From positions 220,183,982-220,247,981 of the forward strand of contig CP136063.1 of the NCBI GenBank assembly GCA_032622095.1: a DNA stretch of 64,000 nucleotides, given 5' to 3'. The notes beneath the pieces are model-generated. The model saw only the letters and a list, made by a program, of their open reading frames with translations, was not told the origin of the DNA and made no database searches. Shown one piece after another: positions 1 through 11,185 of this stretch (position 1 is its first letter; each line of letters opens with the position of its first letter). Made by a program: the position numbers and the translations under genes. This DNA comes from Siphonodentalium dalli. Lineage: Eukaryota > Mollusca > Scaphopoda > Gadilida > Siphonodentaliidae.

Positions 1-540
1 TTATCTTGGATACAATCAATGGTTTATATAACAGGTATCTTGATGTTTCCTACATTCAATCCTTCCTGCCTCGCTGGATCGGAGCCTCGCTTTCTCACAA
101 TGTCATTTTAATGGTGACAGATGTTTGGTCAGATCCTTTGGTCTTTGTGTTTATATATTTCTATATTGGAAATCAATGTTAGCTTAGATAGATCTGGTTA
201 TAAATGTCTTCTACAATTTCTGCACCAGTTTAGGAACTACAGTTTAGGAACTACTTGGAATTTACGATCACATTTCAAAGTATGTAAGTTGAATTTTGTT
301 TACTTATAGGCGAGGTAAATTGTTTGCAATTTTCTGTTAGTTTAACCTATTTATTTTTGCTTATAAATATGACTACTTGCACAAATATGATGGAGTTTTG
401 TTTTGTTTTGTTTTTTTGCAAAATTTCTGAAAATTAAAAAAATTATTTTCCAATAGTAATTATCACTGAAGTTGAAACAAATGACCACCTATAAATCCCA
501 TTATTTTTTTATACCTGATATCTGCTTGTTTTTAACAACT
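1..540. other. No gene or element recognised
   Basis: AT-rich DNA with T and A tracts around 395-440. The short frame at 121-309 has no features of a protein. Confidence 0.4.
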
Positions 541-1150
541 AATTTGTACTAAGCAAAAATGTTAGTTTTCTATTGATGATAAAGATTCTTCTGGACTAGT
601 ACCGAATAATATTAAATTTGTATTTTTATATAAACATTTTCCTCCCAATTGAAGAATAGACCTTTCCAATATATACTTTTATTACTGAATGGGAGAATCC
701 ATTTATTATAGAAAGAGTTAAAAATTGTAGGTGTCCCATCTGATTTTACACCATGAAATCTGATCTTTGAACCCATTGATGGGACGTTTTTGGTTGTCAG
801 ATATATACTTTTAAAACTTGCACTTGTATCAAGTTCTGACATTTTGCAGGATCAGGAACTTTTTTCTGTTTTTGTTTTTGTTTTGGCTTCTGAATTCACA
901 ATAAAATGTGTAGACTCAGCGGTTAAAAATAGGATCGGTCATGTTAGCGAAAACAAAGTTCTTTTAAGCCTTATATTGATGACAAGATTCTTCTAGACTA
1001 CTGTAGTATGAAATAATATTTGATCTGTATTAAAGACGTCTCATCAGATTTAACACCATAGAACTACCAGTTGTGTGTTTTCTGTATGGAAACAATGAGA
1101 TAAAATCTATGATTCCAATGACGGGAGGTTTTTTTGGTCCAATATAGACT
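540..1150 (+). repeat. Degenerate local duplication (about 410-bp spacing)
   Basis: TATTGATGATAAAGATTCTTCTGG-like text at 571 recurs at 976, and CATCTGATTTTACACCATGAA (738) recurs as CATCAGATTTAACACCATAGA (1043). The first copy includes the B fragment. Confidence 0.5.
641..720 (-). mobile_element. B element fragment
   Basis: It matches the end half of B: CCTCC.. then AATAGAC, TATACTTTTAT and GGGAGAATCCATTTA, ending GAAAGAGTTA. Confidence 0.5.
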
Positions 1151-1289
1151 TTTATAACAACCACGTTTACCTTGTTCTTGTAGGGTCCAAATAAATGTGG
1201 ATTGAATATTATGATTTGTTTCTCTGCCTGTCTTCTGTTTATAATATATGAACAATGAATCATTTCAATACACTGTAGAATTCGTTGAT

Positions 1290-1700
1290 TTCAAGGGGGT
1301 CTATTCATTTGTTTATTTCGAGGTTTGTACCAACCATGAAATCAACATCCAACAAAATAATTCAATCAGACTTTGAATTGGTAGAGAATATCAAAGTACA
1401 AGATGGAAATGAAGATCGGGCATTATGTTTGTTTTCGGCATGTCGTAAAATGGTTGCACAGAAGATGAGATGAATTGTAATCATTATATACATACTATCA
1501 ATCATTATCAATTTACATACCATATCAATCATTATCGAAGACAATATTGATAAACTACATCGCCTGATCCCTTCTATAAAAGAATTGGTCTCTTATTAAT
1601 AAAAGTTTAATCAGACGCAGACTACAAAAAAGATGTCATAAACCTGCTATTGAGGACATGTTGATTTGGATAAATATGATATCTGATCCACTAATTGACG
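1290..1700 (+). repeat. N dispersed repeat
   Basis: CCATGAAATCAACATCCAAC, GTACAAGATGGAAATGAAGA, TTTTCGGCATGTCGTAAAAT, TTATTAATAAAAG and GATGTCATAAACCTGCTATT occur in the same order at 26620-27290. Confidence 0.65.
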
Positions 1701-1827
1701 TCCCCGCATAATAACCTTTCTTTGAGAAACCAAAAAAATGTACACGATATTGATGCTGAGGAAATCAAAGCCATTCACTGCGTTCTTATAGAACCGAATA
1801 GGAGAAACCCGGCAGTCAGTAATAAAG

Positions 1828-2212
1828 AGAATGAGGTCCAAAGATGGTGGGCTAGCATCACCAAATTCACCCTCTGGGAACCTCATTCTTCTTAGGCCTC
1901 AACTGCTATGGGAGATCTATTATCAGATTGAAGTTCCCTAGTTTAAGTTGGTGATATTCATCCATTAGTTACCTCAATTATGAATTTTATCTTCTGCAAA
2001 TTACAAGATATGGTAACTGAACAGAAGGAAAAAAGTAACTAAAACAATGTTAATTTGAGAATATAGATACTTCCCAGAAGATGAGGCCTAAGCAGAATGA
2101 GGTCCCCAGAGCGTGATTTTGGTGATGCTAGCCCACTGTGCGGGGTAGCATCACTAAATTCACCCTCGGGGCCCCTCATTCTGCAAATGACAGACACGCT
2201 ATTTCAAGGCTT
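1828..2212. mobile_element. D twin-hairpin MITE, left end lost
   Basis: Two palindromes, GAGAATGAGGTCC... ACCTCATTCTT and GCAGAATGAGGTCCCC...CTCATTCTGC, flank a middle segment with GATCTATTATCAGATTGAAG. The right end is TGACAGACACGCTATTTCAA then GGCTTAC. Confidence 0.75.
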
Positions 2213-2718
2213 ACACTTGTACTGGCAAAAGACCAGGTGAAAAACTGAATAAATCAAAACTGGAAAGCAGACATGTTGCAGAAGTTTTATGGCGACTGTT
2301 CAACTAAAAGCATGTTACATGCAGGGATTAAGTGCAGAATAATTAACTAGCTTTAACAGTCTTCTGACGCCTCTGTAACGGTGATCAATATTCTGATAAA
2401 AGACTGCACTTACGCAGTGTCAAGGGGCGTCTTTTTTCCGCGTGTCTGCCCATCCTTGTTTTGTCTCCAGATCACATGATTACCAAGGCTCGGACAAAAG
2501 CGTAGTTACGGTAAAAAGAAATGCTGATTGATTAAATCGCTAATGAAGGGAGTTGGTTTTTGTCTGCGGTTTCGAGGCTATAATTTGGAAGGTTGAACCA
2601 TGGTTAATGAACACTTGTGGCATATTGAGAAAAGCACTGAGCACAGTGACACCTGGGATAAACATACTCATGGCATGGATACCTGGAGCTACCCACTAGG
2701 GCCGAATTTACTGCTTTA
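2213..2718. other. No gene or element recognised
   Basis: Mixed-composition DNA between a D and an E element, with no repeat of other parts of the window noticed. The 80-codon frame starting at 2600 runs on into the E repeat. Confidence 0.35.
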
Positions 2719-2950
2719 TTATACCCCCTGCTACAAAGTTGGGGGGGGGGGGTATACTGGAATCAGCTTATCCATCCATATGTCCGTCCGTCCATCCGTC
2801 GTTCAGAGTTTTTCTCAGTCGTTTTTTAATCAATTTCCTTGAAACTTGGCATGGAAATATGAACCTGCGATTTTAATGTCGGTCAGAAATATTTTCGCAG
2901 AGTTATTGGCCTTCTTGACTTAGAATATTTTCATTTTTCTCAGTAATATT
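2719..2950 (+). repeat. E repeat, hairpin head and GTCC tract
   Basis: TTATACCCCCTGCTAC and GTTGGGGGGGGGGGGTATA form the head hairpin, followed by TGTCCGTCCGTCCATCCGTC and a body with CTTGAAACTTGGCATGGA and TTATTGGCC. The 3' end is missing. Confidence 0.6.
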
Positions 2951-3017
2951 TTTTTTAACAATTATTTGCAGTGAAGATGATGTTTAGCTAATAAGTGTGC
3001 ACAATAAGTGTATCTGT

Positions 3018-3140
3018 TATTTGCAGAATGAGATCTGCTGAGGGTGAATTTAGTGATGCTACCCCACACAGTAGGCTAGTATCAATAAATTCATTTTCTG
3101 GGACCTCAGTCTGCTTGGGCCTCATTTTCTGGGAAGTATT
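3018..3140. mobile_element. D MITE fragment (first hairpin only)
   Basis: TATTTGCAGAATGAGATCTG, TGAATTTAGTGATGCTACCC and complement, then GGGCCTCATTTTCTGGGAAG. The rest of D is missing. Confidence 0.65.
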
Positions 3141-3473
3141 ATTATATTTTATCATTTTCATTAAATAAAATAATATACAGCATAATTAATATAAAACTCA
3201 ACTTTAGATTAGCACTATGAATGCAACTGAGATTTGTGTTGTCTGTCTATCTGTCCACCCCCCTACTACCACCAAACCCCACCCCCCGCTCGAAGGTAAG
3301 TAGAGTCCCATGTTTTTGTGTAAAATAATTCACAGCCCCCCCCCCCAGGACTTACTGATACAGTATAAGAACACTGTTTGGGAGATAGATGCATGTATAT
3401 GTTGAGCAGGTAACAACTTTACCCAAAATAACTAAGAATTTAGATGCCAGTAATTTGAGTGAATTAGATTTAA

Positions 3474-3932
3474 AGATGCATAATCTGAATTAACGCTCCC
3501 AAATTTCTATTTCTTTTGCTTCGGGGGTGAAAAATATTTTATTCAAGTCGAGGAACCCACCCATAAAAATTCAGTGATCAGAAATAAATTTTTGAAATTT
3601 GTCATTTCTCGAAATGTGTAATATAATTTTTGTCCCAGAAACGAGTCATCAAACCGATGGTCTTGGACAAAATTGTGGATGAAGCGGGATAACTCTAAAA
3701 TCAAGTGGTAATACAGTCAAATTTTGTGATACGAAAGTGAAAATATGGCCATATTTCGTTGAACAACATGTTGATAAATAACTTGTTTTGGGAAATTTTA
3801 TACCACAGTTGACAGCGGTTAGCATTATTTTGTTGTAGTTAATCGATTCTGATAACAAAAGCGTATTTTGAAGAAATGTTGTTGTTGTTGTAACTTGATG
3901 ATATGGGGATTGTCTGATCGGATTTAGTACCT
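3474..3932. mobile_element. Element G, TTAA-flanked
   Basis: TTAA at 3470-3473 and 3933-3936. The right end is ATCGGATTTAGTACCT; the left end has drifted (AGATGCATAATCTG). The interior (TTTCTTTTGCTTCGGGGGTG, AAATATGGCCATATTTCG, GAAATGTTGTTGTTGTTGTA) matches 16069-16491 along its length. Confidence 0.75.
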
Positions 3933-4103
3933 TTAAGCATAGAGTATTGTCTATAATTTATTTGATAACTAATCATAAAATAGCATACATGGGTTGTAAG
4001 GTTATTACAGGGTATTGTTTTAAAATGGGAATATTGTTGCAAAAAGCAACATACCTGTCTGGGAATAGCTCTTGATAGGAAAGTCTTCTGTACAGGCATT
4101 TAA

Positions 4104-4592
4104 CCCTTTCAGTGCCAGGGGCCGATCTCATCGGCCCTAATTTACGGTCTGTAAAATCGGCCCTAAAATATTTTTTTAAATAATAATGTTTTTTTTTTTT
4201 TTAGATTTTTTTTTTTTTTGGGTTGAATTTTTTTTGGGTATGCTTAAGCATGCTATAGCGAATTTAAAAACAAACTGGATAAAACCTTAGGGGCATGTTA
4301 TAACTCAGAACTATCACCAAGTATTCATAGTAATAATTTTGATGCCCATGAAAAACGTAAGATTCCCTGGCACTAAACCTACAAAGTCTTGCACTGAAAG
4401 AGTTAAAGAATATAAGAAAAAATTATTAAAATTGTAAGAAATAATAACAAATGATGAAAAATTGTTAGGCCAATGCATTCTCTTATATATGCGAGGCGAA
4501 CTATGGGCGACTCGTATATATATAAGTTAAAGAGAATGCATTGGCACAGAGTATATGGGTCGATACAAAAATCGGACCTGGCACTGAAAGGG
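4104..4592. mobile_element. A1 MITE (piggyBac-like ends, single hairpin)
   Basis: TTAA at 4100-4103 is followed by CCCTTTCAGTGCCAGGGG. The right end is CCTGGCACTGAAAGGG followed by TTTT in place of TTAA. A local GGGCCGATC/GATCGGCCC stem lies at the left, then a T-rich stretch, then the family A palindrome at 4469-4545 with arms GCCAATGCATTCTCTTATAT and its complement. Two other full copies are at 11186 and 30221. Confidence 0.75.
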
Positions 4593-4917
4593 TTTTAGAC
4601 TCCTGTTAAAGTCTTGCTGTATCTCTATATATCTCTATATTTCTCTATATATCTCTATATTTCCACAGCCACTTGAGATATTGCTGAGTTTTGACATCCA
4701 GCCAGAGATTCATTAACAGCAATTAGTTCTAAACTATTATTGGGAAGTGTGTCCAACTTTCTTGCCAATTCCTGTATGGAAGTAATCAATTTTATTTAGC
4801 AATTTATAATCATCACTTCACTAATGCATTCAACTTTTGCACTCATTGATTGATTTGTTACATAAGAAATTTGTTTCCTACAAGTGCTATCCATTATAAA
4901 TAAATGCATGAGTTTAT

Positions 4918-5612
4918 AATTATACCCCCACTCTCAAAGATGGGGGGTACGTATACTGGATTGACCTCGCCCACATGTCTTCCATCCATTCGTCCATCTG
5001 TCCGTCCAGACATCTATCCCTCCGATTTTCGATCTGGGCGGATATTATGGATGTCCAGTACTATGAGTGCATTCAACAGAGTGTTCAATCATTTTTTTGT
5101 TTCCGTTCTAGAGTTATTCATCTTAGTTTATCTGGAAATGTAATTTTTTTGTCCGTCCGAGCAGATATCTCCACCACTGGTTGACGAATCTCAATGAAAT
5201 TTGGTATGGATGTTCACTACTATGAGGGCAATCAATTGAGTGTTCAATCGTTTTATTGATTGTTCAATCGTTTTTTTTTTCTGGTTTTCCATTACAGTTA
5301 TTCAGCTTTGTAGATTTGGAAGTGTTGGTTTTTTGTCGTATCTCCACCACCGGTTGATGGATATTAATGAAATTTGGTATAGATGTTCTCTATTATGATG
5401 GCAATCCATTTGAGTTTTCAATCGTTTTGTTCATGTTTTCCATTCTACAGTCATTTATCTTTGTTTATATGAAAATGTTGGGGGTTTTTTTCCTGTCCAA
5501 GCAGATATCTCACCCATACTTTATTGGTTCGAATTTGTCTATTTGTGTTTGTAGGATAGGCTGTAGATGTTTTTGTGGGAGAGGGGTTTCACTTCTTACC
5601 GGTATAACTATC
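4918..5612 (+). repeat. E repeat with internally repeated body
   Basis: Head TTATACCCCCACTC / GATGGGGGGTACGTATA, then GTCC words. The body contains a unit of about 170 bp repeated about three times (GATATCTCCACCACTGGTTG, AATGAAATTTGGTATGGATG, AATCGTTTT). Confidence 0.65.
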
Positions 5613-5636
5613 TTTGCTATGCCTCTTTCTTTTGAC

Positions 5637-5885
5637 CAGGCCTCAAAATATGGTGCTGGACATTTGCAGAATGAGGTCCCCAGAAGGTGAATTTAGTGAT
5701 GCTAACCTGCAAAGCGAGCTAGCATCACCAAATTCCATCTGCTGGGGACCTCATTCTGCATGGCCTTATCTGCTATGGGAGATCTAGACACAGATTTAGG
5801 TTTCAAGATGGTGATGTGCACCCATTGGGCACCTCGATTATGCAATGTGTCGTCTGCCAATTTGGGGATATATAGAAACTTTCTA
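5637..5885. mobile_element. D MITE, right hairpin missing
   Basis: Starts CAGGCCTCAAAATATGG, first hairpin 5668-5760, then the middle segment with CTATGGGAGATCTAGACACA and TGTCGTCTGCCAATTTGG. A B fragment follows instead of the second hairpin. Confidence 0.7.
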
Positions 5886-5900
5886 TTCGATAAATGACCA

Positions 5901-6062
5901 TTCAACTAATTATCAGAATATTTCCCTCCAATTAATAGGACTCCTTCACTTTTATTATCTGCTGTCTGCTTATTTTTCCTGAACATCCCTCCAGATGAAT
6001 AATAGACAACTCAAATACTTTTATAACTGAGTGGGAGAATCCATTCAGCATAGAAAGGGATA
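5901..6062 (-). mobile_element. B element, partial
   Basis: It runs from TTCAACTAATTATC through CTCCAATTAATAGGACTCC, CATCCCTCCAGATGAATAA and GAGTGGGAGAATCC to AGAAAGGG. The TTAA at the right end has changed to ATAA. Confidence 0.65.
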
Positions 6063-6127
6063 ACATCAGGTTGATTCTTGCAAATGCTGTTTTAGTCGCA
6101 AAATCCTAACTTTTCTGCAGGTTCCAC

Positions 6128-6800
6128 CCCTTGCCCTCAGAAGCTCATGGTGCAGCATTACTGATCCTGTGCCAGTGCATTCTCTTATATATGGGAGTTT
6201 CCCATAGGGAGCCTCGCATATATAACAGAATGCACTTGTGATGTGCGGTTTTGAAATTTCATTTCGGTTTTGGTTTCGGTATTGTTTTTTAGAAGAAAAA
6301 CGAGGGTTTGGTTTCGGTTATGGTTTTATTCACTACTGTACACCGATGACTATATCATATGCATAGAGCAGATGTTATAATATATGGCATAATATATCCA
6401 GCCATTTTCCATTGATTTCCAGAGTTTATTGGCAGTATGTGCCTTATTGTCCATATGACATCCAAATGTTCCATTTTGAAATTTCTATAGTGATGGCAAA
6501 TTGCAGCTGACAAAAGTGTGCGCAAACCACATATCTTGGAAAGGTGACCAGAGGTGTCAGTTAATTGAAACCGGAAGAATATTTTTTATAGAATATATCG
6601 GTTGTGGTTTGGTTTTGAAATAAAACCGAAAGGAAACCGTAAAACCGCACATCATTAGAATGCACTGGTCAAGGTAAATATTGTTTGGCCAATGTATTCT
6701 CTTATATATGCGAGGCTCCCTATGTGAGACTCACATATATAAGAGAATGCATTGGCACAGGGTTTTCTCAAAATTTCCGAAAGCTCCAATCATGGAGGGG
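6128..6800. mobile_element. A3 MITE, twin hairpin, split by element I
   Basis: The right end reads GCTCCAATCATGGAGGGG then TTAA (6801-6804); the left end is degraded near 6128. The first hairpin (6174-6235) is interrupted just before its end by the 422-bp element I, and the other hairpin is at about 6690-6757. After removing I and one copy of its 8-bp duplication, the A3 sequence reads through. Confidence 0.7.
6236..6657. mobile_element. Element I, hAT-like MITE
   Basis: An exact 8-bp duplication GAATGCAC flanks it (6228-6235 and 6658-6665). The termini are TTGTGATGTGCGGTTTT at the left and, read inward from the right, TAATGATGTGCGGTTTT. The interior is rich in GGTTTCGGTT-like words near both ends, with a non-repetitive middle. 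The 8-bp duplication is the hAT signature. No coding frame is present. Confidence 0.8.
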
Positions 6801-7234
6801 TTAAATTCTTAAGGTCAGCCCATCTGACTAAATGTCAGCCCATCTGACTAAATGGCTGGCAATGTTTGTGGTTTTTTCGGGAAATTGATTTGATTCATTT
6901 ATTCCTCTCAGGAGTAACCAATCAAATTAACTGTCAAGGTCTATTGATTATACGTCCATTGGAATATTAATTCGTCACTTCTTGATCAACATTTGACACT
7001 CGTCGTTTTAGCAATCATTCATTGAATTTACCATCAATACTGGAGAAGCATATGTCGGCTCTGGGGAATAATTCTGCTCATTCTATTGACTTTGCCGTTG
7101 GTATGTGTTTTTGCTTTCTTAATTGTACTTTTGCTATTAACTGATTAAAAAAGAATGTTCTCTAGCTAAATATTATTGGAAGTCTGTAAATAAGTTTTAT
7201 TGGAACTATAGTGACACCAAGTTGTTGACAGATA

Positions 7235-7437
7235 CAGTAATGCTCTAAATAATCGACTCCTTAACCACAGCAGAATTATGGGTAACTTTTCACGATTCAG
7301 TAAAAAATATGGCTCGTTGCCATTCATCGGTGAGAGCTTTCCAATGAATGGCAACAAGCCATATTTCCGACTAAATCCTGAAAAGTTACACATAATTCTG
7401 CTGTGGTTAAGGAGTCGATTATTTAGAGCATTACTGT
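7235..7437. mobile_element. C foldback MITE (Tc1/mariner-like)
   Basis: TA duplication at 7233-7234 and 7438-7439, ends CAGTAATGCTCTAAATAATC and complement. The whole element is one palindrome about 100 bp per arm, centred on GGTGAGAGCTTTCC. The overlapping open frames on opposite strands are near-identical because of the palindrome. Confidence 0.85.
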
Positions 7438-7587
7438 ACACCTCAGCCACATTAGGTAAGATCATCTTATTCCTATAATTACCACAACATTGGGAAATTA
7501 GGTTTTAAAGTTTCATGTTTTCCATTCATCTTGAAATCGTAAAACTGTCCATAGAATATTGGAAAGCATATGTATGCTCTGTGCATT

Positions 7588-7682
7588 TAAAACCCTTCCA
7601 TGACTGGAGCTTCCTGACATTTTTTCAGAGACCCCTATGCCAATGCATTCTCTTATATATGCGACTCTCCCATATAATCTTT
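7588..7682. mobile_element. A3 MITE fragment
   Basis: It starts with CCCTTCCATGACTGGAGC and runs through the left arm of one palindrome, then breaks off inside the loop, where B sequence begins. The TTAA is changed to TAAAA. Confidence 0.6.
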
Positions 7683-7817
7683 TTGCCTGTCTGTTGTCTG
7701 CTTAAATTTTCTGTACATCCCTCCAAATGAATAATAGACTGAACATTCCAATGTACAACTGGCTATATTATTGTTGTGGCCTAATTATGTGGAGAATCCA
7801 TTTAGTAATTTAAGGGT
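7683..7817 (-). mobile_element. B element fragment
   Basis: Text of the right half of B (TGTCTGCTTAAATTTTCTG, CATCCCTCCAAATGAATAA, GGAGAATCCATTTAGTAA) joined directly to a broken A3 copy. Confidence 0.55.
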
Positions 7818-9040
7818 TACATGTACCTTGGAGTCAATGATCATAAGGCGATAGCAACTTCTGCAAAAATAAATTTTGAAAATTCAATTTTTTGCCATGG
7901 CTTTACTTGAGTAACTCTCAGCTCTAGTGTACATTTTATATCCGGGTTAACGGGTATATGTCAGAAAGCTGCTAATCACGATGCCCCTTCTGATGCCCAA
8001 GCAAGAGTTATGGCGTGCATGTCATACCCGCTTGGGTTGACGTCACTTACAAATAGATTAACCTACATTCTTCATTCTGAGTTTTATAGGTATGAATAGG
8101 TGTAGGATGCAACCAGTTATCTCATTTTATAATAAGGCGTCCTGCTGTATATAAATGATGGTTCATAAAAGCCTGTTGTTATACGCCTGTCGATTTGACT
8201 TTCATCAGATCTTGGTTGTTGCGCAGGTAGAAATATCTTGCGTTCAGGTGTGGCATTCACCAAATTGTTAACATCCATTCATTTTTGCGAGAATCAAAGC
8301 TGATTCACAAGTTTGAGGGTACAAGAATCAAAACAAATCCTTATTATGCCACAAGTTGGGTGGGAGGGGGGCACTATGGTATAACACTCGCTCCATATTA
8401 GGTGCGGTTCAAAGGACATCCCTCGGGGAAAGTTTTCTCAACAGTAATATCTTACTTTAAAATCTTAAAATGTTTACCCTCTCCTTGTATTATATATTCA
8501 GTCAAATTGATTGTAAATTTGTGACAGGAATGCAGAATTGCAATATTTATTGTACATGCATAGCTTTCAATATTGAAAGATTTACTATTTGCCAATTGAA
8601 AAAAAAGTCACCCTGGCCTAGTAGCTATGATATATATGATGTCTTTGTATAACTAAGCAGAGATAAATGTATGTATGCGAGAATCATAGTTAATTCTCAT
8701 GTTTCACTTTACAAGAATCGATTCCGATTCTTGAACAAATTTCAAGCCCTGGTTTACATTGTAGATGTAAAAGATTTAGATGAGAGAATGTTGAACTTGA
8801 CCCACCAAACAATAATATTCTACATGTGGGAAAATCTCAAACCCAAACCCAACAAGTACAGCTCCATATTTATTACACACGCCCAAACACAAAATAAAAT
8901 TATTTTTATATTCGTTGTTTTGCAACAATTTTGACATTGTAAACTTCTTATATTTTCGCTATGTCGCCTTTAGCAACTACCTGCATCTTCCCTAGAGCAA
9001 GTTGCTGTAGATACAGGCTGATCTCAGAACTATTGCAATT
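7818..9040. other. No element recognised; weak internal repeat
   Basis: GCGAGAATCAAAGCTGATTC (8287) and GCGAGAATCATAGTTAATTC (8677) are related words followed by TACAAGAATC in both. Frames of 60 and 87 codons at 8470 and 8671 have AT-driven composition and no motif. Confidence 0.35.
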
Positions 9041-9399
9041 CAAACCTTTAAATAGTGTGTCTGCCATTTGTAGAATAAGGTTCTCAGAGTGATGCTCTAG
9101 TGATGGTATCCCGCACAGCAGGCTAACATCACCAAATTCACTCTTTGGGAACCCAGTTGAAGTTGGTGATATTCACCCATTAGTCACGTCGATTGTTCAT
9201 TTTATCTTCTGCAAATTAGGGGATACAGAAACTGAACAGAAGGGGAAAAGTAACTAAAAACAATGTTAATTTGAGACAATAGATAATTCCCAGATTATGA
9301 GACCTTAGCAGAAGGAGGTCTCCAGAGGGTGAATTTAGTGATGCTAGCCCACTGTAGTGGACCTCATTCTGCAAATGACGGACACTATTTCATGGCTTG
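9041..9399. mobile_element. D MITE
   Basis: Ends CAAACCTTTAAATAGTGTGT and ACACTATTTCATGGCTTG. The second hairpin has lost its middle (GGTGAATTTAGTGATGCTAG then directly GTGGACCTCATTC). No clean 8-bp duplication can be read. Confidence 0.7.
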
Positions 9400-9491
9400 C
9401 TTGCATTCAGGTGGGACATACACCAAATAGATGATACACCTTATGAAAAGGGTTAGGTTTTACGTTGGAGATTGTCAAGAAAGTTTGTTAA

Positions 9492-9736
9492 CCCTTTCAT
9501 GAAGGGAGCCATGCGGTGCAGCATTAAAGATCTTGTGCATTCTTTTATATATGTGAGTCTGCCATAGGGAGCCTCGCATATACAAGAGAATGCAAGGTCA
9601 AGGTAAATATTGGTAGGTCAATGTATTCTCTTATTTATGTGAGGCTCCCTATGGGAGACTCGTATATACATGTATAAGATTATGCATTGCCGCAGGGTAT
9701 TTGATAAAATTTCACGAAGCTCCAGTCATGGAAAGG
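9492..9736. mobile_element. A3 MITE
   Basis: TTAA at 9488-9491 on the left; the right site has decayed to TCAA. It holds two palindromes (about 9536-9596 and 9618-9690). The 39-bp minisatellite begins a few bases after the right end. Confidence 0.75.
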
Positions 9737-9746
9737 TCAAATTTGC

Positions 9747-10250
9747 AGGTGAACATAGGTCAGACTATACCCATGTTCAAATTGTCAGGTAACATAGGTC
9801 AGACTATACCCATGTTCAAATTGTCAGGTGACATATGTCAGACTATACCCATGCTCAAATTGTCAGGTGGCATAGGTCAGGCTCTACCCATGCTCAAATT
9901 GTCAGGTGACATATGTCAGACTATACCCATGCTCAAATTGTCAGGTGGCATAGGTCCAGACTATATCCCATGTTCAAATTGTCAGGTCACATAGGTCAGA
10001 CTATACCCATGTTCAAATTGTCAGGTGACATAGGTCAGGCTATACCCATGTTCAAATTGTCATGTGACATGTCATACTATACCCATGTTCAAATTTTCAG
10101 GTGACATGTATTATTGTCAGACTATACCCATGTTCAAATTGTCAGGTGACATAGGTCAGGCTATACCTGTGTTCAAATTGTCAGGTGACATAGGTCAGAC
10201 TATACCCATGTTCAAATTGTCAGGTGACATATGTCAGGCTATACCCAGGC
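9747..10250 (+). repeat. 39-bp minisatellite, about 13 copies
   Basis: The unit contains GTCAGGTGACATAGGTCAGA and CTATACCCATGTTCAAATT. Copies vary at a few positions (AGACTATA/AGGCTATA, TAGGTC/TATGTC), and copies 6, 9 and 10 have small indels that shift the frame. The period is 13 codons, so three plus-strand frames stay open for 60-100 codons; this is not evidence for a protein. Confidence 0.9.
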
Positions 10251-10257
10251 TTAATTT

Positions 10258-10403
10258 TATCAGACCAGAAGGATTCATATTCTTTGGTGGGAAATTTTGA
10301 GATAGTTAGTTCAACAAACACTGATTGATCAATATATTATTTCAACATTTTCTAAGTGAACTACTCATCAATGAGTATTAATTATAGAATGGGTTAATAG
10401 GTG
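10258..10403 (+). mobile_element. B element, partial
   Basis: GAAGGATTCATATTCTTTGG, a GTTCAACAAACA core and CATCAATGAGTATTAATTA, ending GGGTTAA. It directly follows the 39-bp array. Confidence 0.5.
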
Positions 10404-10981
10404 CACATATTATGCTGCTAATATCTCTATCGTTTCACCACGTTAGCCTCTTTCTGTCATGAAAATGATTTACGTCATACAAAAATGTCATCAAAATGCC
10501 ACATTTTGAGATTACAGCTTTTTCATGTGCTTTCAAGCTTTATTCTGTCATTTAGTTTTGTGATGGGGTACTAAAATGTGACTTTCTTGCGTGACAAACA
10601 TGAAGTTTTTATGCTATGAAGAGATTTAACATTTGGGGGCTAAGAAGGTCATGTGACCTGATGAAAAGCTTCATTAAGCAGATTGTGTGTTGCTTTTCAT
10701 ATATTGTTAGTGCATCAGTATTTCAACAAAAGTCATACAATCTGCTTATTCTAGTGACTGCAAGCTGATACTTCAGTTAAATATAGTATAGAAATATAAT
10801 CTTGAGAAAAGAAACTTTATAGCTCCTGTTGACGAAAAATCAAATACTTTCATAAAAACATAAAATTTTAATATTTATTACTTGATTCTGAATGAACACA
10901 ATAACAAGATTAATGTGGCCAATGAGATACACTGCACATACTTTTGTGAAAGAAACATAAAGCCACATGGCAGTTCGCTCT
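10404..10981. other. No gene or element recognised
   Basis: Non-repetitive AT-rich DNA with several AT-rich words; nothing assigned. Confidence 0.35.
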
Positions 10982-11076
10982 TCAAAATACACCCAATGAT
11001 ATTCCCGGTATCAAAATACACCCAATGATATTCCCGGTATCAAAATACACCCAATGATATTCCCGGTATCAAAATA
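10982..11076 (+). repeat. 29-bp tandem repeat, 3 copies
   Basis: Unit with TCAAAATACACCCAATGATA and TTCCCGGTA; the copies are identical, which points to recent amplification. Confidence 0.9.
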
Positions 11077-11185
11077 GGTCGACAAACACCTGAACTATCT
11101 TTCTACGAGAATTATCGTATATATGTTCCAGAAAGACAGAGAAAGGCGCATTGTATATTGCGTTATCTTAGCATGAAACTATTAA

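Noticed and set aside
4469-4545. TATA boxes (TATATATA) as promoters
   Set aside because: The words are part of the A palindrome arms and occur at every copy.
7166-7478. Two opposite-strand frames of 99 and 66 codons with the same peptide
   Set aside because: Both are the two arms of a C palindrome; the same peptide appears wherever C occurs (23780, 27004, 51804, 52012).
9701-10300. Plus-strand frames with IGQTIPMFKLSGD-like repeats
   Set aside because: They follow the 39-bp minisatellite, switch frame where units carry indels, and begin inside an A3 element.
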